Of a stretch of 16,391 nucleotides of DNA, positions 7,238-13,850 are shown in pieces; within the stretch, counting starts at the first letter, position 1, and each line of letters starts with the position of its first letter. Both the position numbers and the translations under genes were made by a program. Below the pieces are notes generated by a model. That model saw nothing but the letters and a program-made list of their open reading frames with translations. It was not told the DNA's origin and searched no databases. Source of the DNA: Shimia_B sp038527375 (GTDB lineage: Bacteria > Pseudomonadota > Alphaproteobacteria > Rhodobacterales > Rhodobacteraceae); NCBI GenBank assembly GCA_038527375.1, contig JBCBFU010000060.1, positions 1 to 16,391 of the forward strand, given 5' to 3'.

Positions 7238-7911
7238 CGCCCGAGGCGGCGCTTGCGTCCCTTGGTGGCGACCCTGCCAAAGCCGGGGAGATGCGCGCCT
7301 ATCACAAGGTGGACCGCCCCTATCTGGGCGTGGCGAACCCAGTGCTGGACACCAAGGCGCGGGAGTGGCGTCAGACGTTGACGCTAGACGCGCGTCTCAC
7401 ACTCGCAGCGGGGCTGTGGGAGACCAATGGCCACGAGGCCCGCATCCTCGCGGCCAAGCTGCTCACGCAGGCGCGGATCAAGCCCGATGACGGCGCGGCG
7501 TGGGAGCTGATCCAATCCTGGCTGCCCGGTTTCGACGCCTGGGCCATTGCCGATCACGCCTGCATGGCAGGCCAACGCCGCCTGACAGCCGATCCCGCGC
7601 GCATTGACGATGTGGAGCCGTGGACTCAGTCGGAACACATGTGGACCCGGCGCGCGGCGCTGGTCATCACCCTGCCCTGGACCAAGCAGAACCATCCCAG
7701 CGCGCAGGACCTTGCCATCCGGGACCGGGTGCTGGGCTGGGCGGCAGGTTACGTCGATGATCGCGACTGGTTCATCCAAAAGGCGATTGCGTGGTGGCTG
7801 CGCGAGCTGTCGAAACACGATCCCGACCGTACCCGCGCCTTTGTCGCCAGCCATGGCGACAGGATGAAACCGTTTGCCCGGCGCGAGGCGATGCGCAGGC
7901 TAGACGCCTAG
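7234..7911 (+). CDS. AlkD-like DNA alkylation repair protein
   Basis: This 225-residue protein resembles the AlkD/AlkC HEAT-repeat DNA glycosylase family, which excises N3- and N7-alkylated purines. The supporting features are the helical repeat composition, WAIADHA with a Trp and Asp (W103, D107) comparable to the AlkD active-site pair, and the family-like segment FIQKAIAWWLRELSKHDP (180-197). The start ATG at 7234 overlaps the glmS stop (ATGA), which points to translational coupling. The reading frame is open further upstream inside glmS, but that stretch is a shadow of glmS. The 3' end overlaps the convergent lipoprotein gene by 12 nt. A DNA repair gene behind two amino-sugar genes has no obvious pathway link. 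The family call is fairly firm; the substrate is inferred. Confidence 0.82.
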   Translation: MTPEAALASLGGDPAKAGEMRAYHKVDRPYLGVANPVLDTKAREWRQTLTLDARLTLAAGLWETNGHEARILAAKLLTQARIKPDDGAAWELIQSWLPGFDAWAIADHACMAGQRRLTADPARIDDVEPWTQSEHMWTRRAALVITLPWTKQNHPSAQDLAIRDRVLGWAAGYVDDRDWFIQKAIAWWLRELSKHDPDRTRAFVASHGDRMKPFARREAMRRLDA

Positions 7912-8382
7912 AACCTCGATCTCGGTCACGGCTGTCAGGGACACGCCCAGGGCCTGCATCGCGCCCAGTGACATCCGGCTGCCCGCAGTGGCGGGACCGT
8001 CCAGCGGGATCATCTGCACGGCCACCACGGTGCCGGTCGCAGGGTTGCGCACCTCGCCCGAACGGGGGGCGTCGACCAGCGGTGTCTTGATCCAGTTTCC
8101 GGGCTCCGTGGGCGTGCCAAGCGTCACGGTCGTCGTGGCCACGCCCGACGCCGCGCGTTCTGGCTCCTCAGAGCCTGTGATGACGTCCGCGGGGACCGAA
8201 GCGCCTGCCGTCGTGTCCAGATCATCGGGTCGCGCCTGTGGCCTGAGCCCACTATCGCCCGTTGCCACCGCGGCGGGCGGTGCGTCTGACACACCCCCTG
8301 CCCCAGTCAACCCCGGCACTTGCGCGCAGCCTGCAACGGCCAAACACACACCACACACACATAATTTTGCAAACCACGTCAT
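7900..8382 (-). CDS. Small lipoprotein of unknown function
   Basis: This 160-residue protein starts with a lipoprotein signal peptide. A short positive n-region (MTWFAK) is followed by a hydrophobic, cysteine-rich segment and the lipobox AVAGC, with lipidated Cys19. The mature part begins with an Ala/Pro/Thr-rich linker (about 20-85) and ends in a more ordered region containing PGNWIKTPLVDAP and MIPLDGPATAGSRMSLGAMQ. I do not recognise the family; the ordered tail suggests a conserved domain. The ATG at 8382 is chosen because it gives a standard signal peptide. An in-frame ATG at 8409 is possible, and neither has a good ribosome-binding site. The signal-peptide codons lie in an interrupted CA/TG dinucleotide run. 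The stop lies inside the end of the alkD-like gene, and the 5' end faces moaA. Confidence 0.72.
   Translation of the reverse strand: MTWFAKLCVCGVCLAVAGCAQVPGLTGAGGVSDAPPAAVATGDSGLRPQARPDDLDTTAGASVPADVITGSEEPERAASGVATTTVTLGTPTEPGNWIKTPLVDAPRSGEVRNPATGTVVAVQMIPLDGPATAGSRMSLGAMQALGVSLTAVTEIEVLGV
8344..8361 (-). repeat. Interrupted CA/TG dinucleotide run in the lipoprotein signal peptide
   Basis: On the + strand 8344-8351 is (AC)4 and 8352-8361 is (CA)5, with a phase shift at 8351/8352. Read on the - strand it gives TG/GT codons that encode the Cys/Val residues of the signal peptide h-region (CVCGVC). Loss or gain of a dinucleotide would frameshift the gene about 10 codons after the start. Confidence 0.8.
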
Positions 8383-8430
8383 GCCCTTGGTGTAGGCCGA
8401 CACCCGCATCAGGGCAACGGCATTCCCCGC

Positions 8431-8459
8431 TTGTGAGCCTCCATCCGCCCGCATATGTC
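8431..8459 (+). promoter_or_regulatory. Possible moaA promoter giving a leaderless mRNA
   Basis: TTGTGA (8431-8436) and TATGTC (8454-8459) are separated by 17 nt. They match the sigma-70 consensus at four of six and three of six positions. The -10 ends 6 nt before the moaA ATG (8466), so transcription would begin at or next to the start codon. moaA has no clear Shine-Dalgarno sequence, which fits a leaderless transcript. The match is weak. Confidence 0.3.
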
Positions 8460-8465
8460 TTGGAT

Positions 8466-9470
8466 ATGGACGCCCCTCTGATCGATCCCTTTGCACGGCC
8501 CATTACCTATCTGCGCCTGTCGGTGACGGATCGGTGCGATTTCCGCTGTGTCTATTGCATGGCCGAGCAGATGACGTTCCTGCCCAAGAAGGAGCTTCTG
8601 ACGCTGGAGGAATTGGACCGGCTGTCATCTGCCTTTATCCGGCTGGGCGTGCGCAAGCTGCGGATCACCGGGGGCGAACCGCTGGTGCGCCGGGATATCA
8701 TGACGTTCTTTCAATCCATGGGCCGCCACATCAAATCGGGCGCTCTGGACGAACTGACGGTCACGACCAACGGTTCGCAACTCGCCAAGTTCGCGCAGCC
8801 GCTTTTTGACGCGGGCGTGCGGCGGATCAACGTGTCGCTCGACACGCTTGTGGATCAGAAATTCGCCGACATCACCCGCTGGGGCCGTCTGGCCCAAGTC
8901 ATGGACGGTCTGCGCGCGGCGCAGGAGGCGGGCCTGAAGGTCAAGCTGAATACGGTGGCCCTGAAAGGGTTCAACGAGGATGAGCTGTTCACCCTCCTCG
9001 ACTTCTGCGCGCAGAACGCGATGGACCTGACCTTTATCGAGGTCATGCCCATGGGCGATCTGGGCAACGAGGATCGGCTGGATCAGTATTGGCCGCTGTC
9101 GGACCTGCGCGCGCGGATGGCCGAGCGGTTCACGCTCAGCGATCTGTCCAAGCGCACCGGCGGGCCTGCGCGCTATGTGCGTGTCAACGAGACAGGGCAG
9201 ACCGTGGGCTTTATCACGCCGCTGACCCATAATTTCTGTGAAAGCTGCAACCGGGTGCGGGTGACCTGCACGGGCGAGATTTACACCTGTCTGGGCCAGG
9301 AAGGGAAATCAGACCTGCGCGCGCCCTTGCGGGCGAGCGAGGGCGATGCAGCGCTCGAACACGCGATCCGCGCCGCGATCGGGCTGAAACCCAAGGGCCA
9401 CGATTTCGACTACTCGCGCGGCGTGGCCGATGGGCAGATGACGCGGCACATGTCGCATACCGGCGGATAG
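8466..9470 (+). CDS. moaA: GTP 3',8-cyclase MoaA (molybdenum cofactor biosynthesis)
   Basis: MoaA is a radical SAM enzyme that converts GTP to 3',8-cyclo-GTP, the first step of molybdopterin synthesis. The 334-residue protein has the SAM cluster motif CDFRCVYC (C24, C28, C31) and ITGGEPLVRRD (67-77). The C-terminal cluster is C258, C261 and C275, which binds the second 4Fe-4S. The essential C-terminal GG (333-334) is present. The ATG at 8466 is chosen because it gives the usual N-terminus (DPFARPITYLRLSVTDRC). The frame stays open upstream to 8262, but that stretch overlaps the lipoprotein gene antisense and looks noncoding. There is no strong ribosome-binding site. It is followed 1 nt later by the Kdo transferase gene, which is unrelated in pathway. 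No other moa/moe/mob gene is in the window. Confidence 0.96.
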   Translation: MDAPLIDPFARPITYLRLSVTDRCDFRCVYCMAEQMTFLPKKELLTLEELDRLSSAFIRLGVRKLRITGGEPLVRRDIMTFFQSMGRHIKSGALDELTVTTNGSQLAKFAQPLFDAGVRRINVSLDTLVDQKFADITRWGRLAQVMDGLRAAQEAGLKVKLNTVALKGFNEDELFTLLDFCAQNAMDLTFIEVMPMGDLGNEDRLDQYWPLSDLRARMAERFTLSDLSKRTGGPARYVRVNETGQTVGFITPLTHNFCESCNRVRVTCTGEIYTCLGQEGKSDLRAPLRASEGDAALEHAIRAAIGLKPKGHDFDYSRGVADGQMTRHMSHTGG

Positions 9471-9471
9471 G

Positions 9472-10653
9472 ATGACCCCCGTCCTCGCGGCCTATCTGGG
9501 TGCGACGGCGCTCGGCGCAGGCGCGCTGTTGCGGCGCGCCGGGCGCGAGACGCCGGCGGATCGGATTGGCGAACGCGAAGGGCGCGCGACCATTGAAGCG
9601 GTCCCCGGTGTGATCTGGGTCTCTGCCGCCAGCCTCGGGGAATTGCGGTCCGTCTTGCCCCTGATCGCGGGGCGTGACGACGTGCTTGTCACCACCCAGA
9701 CCCGCACCGCCGCCGATGCCACCCGCAATGCCGGGCTGCGCCACCAGTTCACCCCGCTGGATACCCCCGACGCCACCACACGTTTTCTGGACACGTGGTC
9801 GCCCCGGGCCACGGTCTTCGTGGAAAGCGAGGTTCCCGCGCGGATGGTGCGTCGTTTGGCTGAGGCCGGGACCCCGATGGCCCTGATCGGAGCCCGCCCG
9901 TCCCGGACCCGGGCGCGGGCGCCAAAGACGATGGCGGGGCTGTTGTCGCATATGGGCGTCATCACCGCCGCCAGCCCAACCGTTGCCACGGAGTTGAAGG
10001 GTCTCGGCCTGACGGTCGCCGCGGTCGAAGACCTCAAGGCGGCGAGTGTGGCCCCGTCCCCGGACGCAGCCGACCTTGCCGCGTGGCAAGCAGCCCTCGC
10101 CGGGCGCAAGGTCTGGATGGCGGCGTCGACCCACGAGGGGGAAGAGGAAATCGCCTTGGCCGCGCATGGGGCACAGGGGACACATGGGGCACATGGGGCA
10201 CATGGGGCTCAGGGGGCACAGGGGGATGACGCCCTCCTCCTCCTCGCGCCGCGCCACCCCGAACGCTTTGCGGCCGTTGCGGCGCTCTGTCCCCATGCCA
10301 CACGCAGCAGCAAGCGGGAGCGTCCCCAGCCAGAGACACGCGTGCATCTGGTGGATCAGATGGGCGCGTTGCCGCTGTTCTACGCCTTGTCGCACACGGT
10401 GTTTCTGGGCGGCTCCCTCGTCGGGCGCGGCGGGCACAACCCCTATGAACCCGCGCAGTTTGGCTGTCACATCCTGACGGGCCCGCATATCCGCAACCAC
10501 CAACCGGGATACGAGGCGCTGCCGCATCATCCAGTCAACTCTGAGAGCATGGCCAAAACGGTAGCGCGGCTATGGGATATGGAGCCGCCAGCGGCCTTTG
10601 CGCCCCGGGAGGCTGCGGCCACGAAGGCCGCGCTGACCGCCCTACTAGGCTGA
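9472..10653 (+). CDS. waaA: 3-deoxy-D-manno-octulosonic acid (Kdo) transferase
   Basis: WaaA (KdtA, GT30) transfers Kdo from CMP-Kdo to lipid A precursor at the inner membrane. The 393-residue protein has an N-terminal hydrophobic stretch (3-20) and VSAASLGE, whose E57 matches the catalytic base of the family. It also has VESEVPARM (117-125), ASTHEGEEE (218-226), PRHPERF (260-266) and GGSLVGRGGHNPYEPA (313-328), which is the typical CMP-Kdo side. Residues 231-251 are seven (A/T)-(H/Q)-G triplets encoded by a 9-bp repeat; they replace a helix-linker usually found between EGEEE and the PRHPERF strand. The rest looks intact. The ATG is 1 nt after the moaA stop, and the 3' end overlaps the convergent glycosyltransferase by 9 nt. 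Identification is firm; activity with the repeat insert is untested. Confidence 0.9.
   Translation: MTPVLAAYLGATALGAGALLRRAGRETPADRIGEREGRATIEAVPGVIWVSAASLGELRSVLPLIAGRDDVLVTTQTRTAADATRNAGLRHQFTPLDTPDATTRFLDTWSPRATVFVESEVPARMVRRLAEAGTPMALIGARPSRTRARAPKTMAGLLSHMGVITAASPTVATELKGLGLTVAAVEDLKAASVAPSPDAADLAAWQAALAGRKVWMAASTHEGEEEIALAAHGAQGTHGAHGAHGAQGAQGDDALLLLAPRHPERFAAVAALCPHATRSSKRERPQPETRVHLVDQMGALPLFYALSHTVFLGGSLVGRGGHNPYEPAQFGCHILTGPHIRNHQPGYEALPHHPVNSESMAKTVARLWDMEPPAAFAPREAAATKAALTALLG
10162..10224 (+). repeat. In-frame 9-bp minisatellite inside waaA (seven units)
   Basis: Seven consecutive 9-bp units, consensus GCACATGGG/GCACAGGGG, run from 10162 to 10224. Two units (10189-10206) are identical and the others differ by one or a few bases. 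Unit length is a multiple of three, so each unit adds Ala/Thr-His/Gln-Gly and copy-number change would not shift the frame. The encoded 21 residues form a Gly-X-Y pattern. Confidence 0.92.
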
Positions 10654-11529
10654 GCGGTTCAGGATATCGAGCGCGGAACGGTCTTCGACCACGTCCCGCT
10701 CGATCGCGTCCACATTGGCCCAGACGCGGGCGGCATGTTTGTCGGCGCGCACGATCTTGTTCGATCCGCGCGCGATCTTGGCCCGCAGTTCGGCGTCCGA
10801 GCGGGTATAATAGTGGTGCAGCGCCAACCGCGCGTCCGACACGAACCCGACCGAGGCGCGTTTGGCATGGGCGGCCTCGACCCCCACATCGTTGATGCCC
10901 CGCGCCTGCCCGTCGATCTCGAAGGCGTGGACCTGAACGGCAGTCACACGTGTGGCGTCCACGATGCATTTGAATTTCAGAACACGCGGCGTGGCCAGCG
11001 GATCAGCGTTGCGCATCAGGTAATTGCGCAGCGTACCGCCCTCGGGCGGGGTGTCGTGGCCCGCGCGACCAAACATCTGCCATGGCAGCGACAGGCACCC
11101 GAATCCGCCCAGATCGCGCAGGATGTCGGGCACCATCGCGCCGTCACGGGGCACCAGAAATTCATCGACATCGATAAATGCCAGCCAGCGGAAGCGCCCG
11201 CCGAAATTGCGCACAGCATGGGCGAAACACAGCACCTGATTGTGGATCTCCGCGCCCCGCCGCGCATCAAACAGCTTTTGATGCCAGGGCATATGGGTGA
11301 CCCGCTCCGCGCCCACGGCGGCGATCAGCGCGTCGACCGTCCCATCCACCGATCCGTTGTCATAGACCACAAAGTGATCCACCCCCACAGCGCGGTGAAA
11401 CCGGGCCCATTCCGCGATATGCGCCGCCTCATTCTGCGTGGTGAAGGCGATGGCCAGCCCCGCACGATCCGGCGTGGGATCGGGCGGCGCAATCCGCAGT
11501 TTGGAAATGGCACGGGGTTTAAAGATCAC
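10645..11529 (-). CDS. Glycosyltransferase with DxD motif (GT2/GT92-like)
   Basis: This 294-residue protein resembles the bacterial glycosyltransferases grouped with the GT2-type/GT92-like fold. It shows FTTQNEAAHIAEW near the N-terminus (29-41), YDNGSVDGT (56-64), the metal- and nucleotide-sugar-binding IDVDEFLVP (D120, D122), and a late HHYYTRS (238-244) followed by a K...RG element (251-255). No membrane segment is seen. The GTG start at 11529 overlaps the TGA of the KpsS-like gene upstream by 4 nt (GTGA), so the two are translationally coupled and likely act on the same glycan. Donor and acceptor sugars cannot be told. The stop (TAG, 10645-10647) lies inside the end of the convergent waaA gene. 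Confidence 0.8.
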   Translation of the reverse strand: MIFKPRAISKLRIAPPDPTPDRAGLAIAFTTQNEAAHIAEWARFHRAVGVDHFVVYDNGSVDGTVDALIAAVGAERVTHMPWHQKLFDARRGAEIHNQVLCFAHAVRNFGGRFRWLAFIDVDEFLVPRDGAMVPDILRDLGGFGCLSLPWQMFGRAGHDTPPEGGTLRNYLMRNADPLATPRVLKFKCIVDATRVTAVQVHAFEIDGQARGINDVGVEAAHAKRASVGFVSDARLALHHYYTRSDAELRAKIARGSNKIVRADKHAARVWANVDAIERDVVEDRSALDILNRSA

Positions 11530-12659
11530 GCCATAAGGTCCCGCGCCTGTTCGACTTTTTCCAGAACCCGGTAGCGATCAATCCGCAACCGGCCTGCGTC
11601 ATCTTCGGAATACGGCACAAGGTACCGGTCCAGCAGGAAGCCCAAGAGCGCGTCGCGATAGGCATCGTCGTATTGCAGGGTCTCGACCTGGCCGAATAGC
11701 GCGGTCAACTGCTCCTCGGACTTCGCGACATCCACCAGACCGGGCACGGCAAAGAAGGCCTCTCCGGTGACGATGACCGGTCGGTCCAGAAGAAAGGATT
11801 GCAGCGCCAGCGACGAATTCATCGTCACGACACCCTGGCTCGCGCGGACCTGATCGAAGGTGTCGGATTGGTTGTCGATCACCACGCGCCCATTGCTAGC
11901 AGCGGCCAGTTGTTCGAGCAGCGGGGTGATGCGTTCGCGCGCGCTGGGATGCTCTTTCATGCGGATGTGCCATCCCTCGGGTAGAGCGTCGGCCTGGCGG
12001 GCGAGGATGCGGGCGAAGCGCGGCATCGTGTCGGCCCAGCCGCCGAAAATCTGCACCTGCGTGTCGTTGGGCACCTGCAGCGGGCAAAAGAGGAACGGAG
12101 ATTTGGGCAAGGCGCGCCTGTTTTGACCCACGGGCTTGTTGCGGCCCCGCGCCGCGCGCGCCACCAGATCATTTGCCATGCGGGCCTTGCGCACGGGCCC
12201 CAGGGTCGCGTCCCCCAAGCCGCCACGCGTACGCGGCACACTGCTTTCCGCATTCAGGCCTTCGGGGTCGAGCGTCACGTGACCCGCAAACGGCGCAAGC
12301 TCGACATAGAGACGCGGATTGCCTGCGTCTTCGGCCCCCAACATATACGCCATCCGCGAGCCGCCCAACCCGTTCCAGACCACGGCCACACTGCCCGGGT
12401 GGCGGGTGAAATGCGCCCGCGACCAGTTGTATTGCGCCGCGATCATCTGGCGCTTGGCCTTTTGGGTGCTGGGATTGCGCGGCATCTTCTTGGCCCGCGA
12501 AAAGGCATAGGCCGCGCGTTCGTTGGTTTCGGGATAGGGCTTTGCCCGCATCCCAATGAATTTGTACCAATCAGCCCCGCCCGTTGCATGGGCGAGCGCG
12601 GAAAAGACGCCGTCCTTGAACGGGTGCATCCCGCGTATGATCGTCAGACGCCCCGACAT
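11526..12659 (-). CDS. KpsS/KpsC-like capsular polysaccharide protein (probable Kdo-type glycosyltransferase)
   Basis: This 377-residue protein resembles the Capsule_synth (KpsC/KpsS/LipB) family, whose studied members are beta-Kdo transferases that build the lipid-linked Kdo primer of group 2 capsules. Supporting segments are VELAPFAGHVTLDPEGLNAE (119-138), which matches the family pattern of a Glu-rich strand then VTLE..GVN, PLQVPNDTQV (193-202), RMKEHPSAR (233-241) with the HP pair, and NSSLALQSFLLDRPVIVTGE (281-300). Similarity is at motif level only, so its sugar could differ. The ATG at 12659 lies 21 nt after the stop of the M20D hydrolase and has a weak ribosome-binding site. It overlaps the next glycosyltransferase by 4 nt. 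No capsule export genes (KpsM/T/D/E) are in the window. Confidence 0.75.
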   Translation of the reverse strand: MSGRLTIIRGMHPFKDGVFSALAHATGGADWYKFIGMRAKPYPETNERAAYAFSRAKKMPRNPSTQKAKRQMIAAQYNWSRAHFTRHPGSVAVVWNGLGGSRMAYMLGAEDAGNPRLYVELAPFAGHVTLDPEGLNAESSVPRTRGGLGDATLGPVRKARMANDLVARAARGRNKPVGQNRRALPKSPFLFCPLQVPNDTQVQIFGGWADTMPRFARILARQADALPEGWHIRMKEHPSARERITPLLEQLAAASNGRVVIDNQSDTFDQVRASQGVVTMNSSLALQSFLLDRPVIVTGEAFFAVPGLVDVAKSEEQLTALFGQVETLQYDDAYRDALLGFLLDRYLVPYSEDDAGRLRIDRYRVLEKVEQARDLMA

Positions 12660-12680
12660 CGGCTGTTTTCGCCAGCGGCC

Positions 12681-13838
12681 TCAGGCCGCGGGCAGCCTGC
12701 GTTCAACGATCTCAGCCCACCATGAACACCCGGCGGGAATGGCATCGTCGTTGAAGTTGTATTCGGGGTGGTGGACGGCGGCCGTGTCGCCATTGCCCAC
12801 GAGGATATAGGCGCCGGGGCGCGCGTTGGACATGAAGGCAAAATCCTCGCCCCCCATGACCAGCGGCGCATCGGCGCAATCGCCTGAGACAGCCGTCGCC
12901 ACTTCGGCAGCGAAATCCGTCTGGTCGGGGCTGTTGACCATCACAGGATAGCCGCGCTGGTAGTCGACCTTGGCCGTGGCGCCATAGGCTGCCGCGGTGG
13001 TTTCCACCACATGGGCAAGCCGGGCCTCGATCATGTCCTGCACCTCGCTGTCGAGCGTTCGGACGGTGCCCTTCAACTCTACCGTTTGCGGGATCACGTT
13101 GTGCGCCTTGCTTTCGGTTTCAAAGCTGGTGACGGACAGGACCGCCTGTTTCGTGGGGTCGGTGTTGCGGCTGACGATGGATTGCAGCGCGATGACGATG
13201 TGGCTGGCCACAACCGTCGTATCAATCGTGTCATGGGGTTTGGCGGCATGCCCGCCCTTGCCCGTTACGGTGATAAAGAACTGATCGGCGGCGGCGAAGA
13301 ACGCGCCGGAGCGGATCGCGAATTTGCCCGTCTCCATCCCCGGCCAATTGTGCATGCCGTAAACCTCGGCGATGTCCCAACGCTCCATCATGCCGTCATC
13401 GACCATTTCCTTGCCGCCGCCGCCGCCCTCTTCGGCGGGTTGGAAGATCACGGCAACGCGGCCTGCGAAATTCCGGGTCTCGGCGAGGTATTTGGCCGCC
13501 CCAAGCAGCATCGCGGTGTGCCCGTCATGGCCGCAGGCATGCATCGCGCCGGGTGTCTTGGACGCGTAATCCAGCCCCGTCGCCTCGAGGATCGGGAGGG
13601 CATCCATATCCGCGCGCAGGCCAATCGTGCGCCCGGCGGCCTTGCCATTGATGATGCCCACAACGCCCGTGCGTCCCAGCCCTTCGACCACCTCGTCGCA
13701 GCCAAAGGCGCGCAATTTCTCGGCCACGACGCCGCTGGTGCGGTGCGTGTCGAATAGAATCTCGGGGTGTTCGTGCAGGTCGCGCCGCCATTCGGTGATT
13801 TCGGGCAGCAGTTCGGCAAAGCGGTTCTTCACAGGCAT
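12681..13838 (-). CDS. M20D family amidohydrolase (hippurate / N-acyl amino acid hydrolase-like)
   Basis: This 385-residue metallohydrolase is of the M20D type, which includes hippurate hydrolase HipO and plant IAA-amino acid hydrolases; these cut an N-acyl group or amide from an amino acid. Metal ligands expected for the family are visible: HACGHDGHT (C102, H104), QPAEEGGGGGKEM (E136/E137), GMHNWPG (H163) and H357 in VHHPEYNFND. LRADMDALPI (74-83) is also typical. The dimerisation domain spans about 185-300. The ATG at 13838 has a strong AGGAG 7 nt upstream, overlapping the stop of the ArgE-type gene, so translation is probably coupled. There is no signal peptide, so it should act in the cytoplasm. 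The substrate is not defined. Confidence 0.88.
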   Translation of the reverse strand: MPVKNRFAELLPEITEWRRDLHEHPEILFDTHRTSGVVAEKLRAFGCDEVVEGLGRTGVVGIINGKAAGRTIGLRADMDALPILEATGLDYASKTPGAMHACGHDGHTAMLLGAAKYLAETRNFAGRVAVIFQPAEEGGGGGKEMVDDGMMERWDIAEVYGMHNWPGMETGKFAIRSGAFFAAADQFFITVTGKGGHAAKPHDTIDTTVVASHIVIALQSIVSRNTDPTKQAVLSVTSFETESKAHNVIPQTVELKGTVRTLDSEVQDMIEARLAHVVETTAAAYGATAKVDYQRGYPVMVNSPDQTDFAAEVATAVSGDCADAPLVMGGEDFAFMSNARPGAYILVGNGDTAAVHHPEYNFNDDAIPAGCSWWAEIVERRLPAA

Positions 13839-13845
13839 GCGGGAT

Positions 13846-13850
13846 CTCCT
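13846..13850 (-). promoter_or_regulatory. Shine-Dalgarno sequence of the M20D gene, overlapping the upstream stop codon
   Basis: On the - strand AGGAG begins inside the TAG stop of the ArgE-type gene (13849-13851) and lies 7 nt before the ATG at 13838. It supports that start codon and indicates termination-coupled reinitiation between the two hydrolase genes. Confidence 0.75.

Noticed and set aside
8262..8465. 68-codon upstream extension of moaA
   Set aside because: It would overlap the lipoprotein signal peptide region antisense and gives Pro/His-rich sequence not found in MoaA. The ATG at 8466 gives the normal N-terminus.
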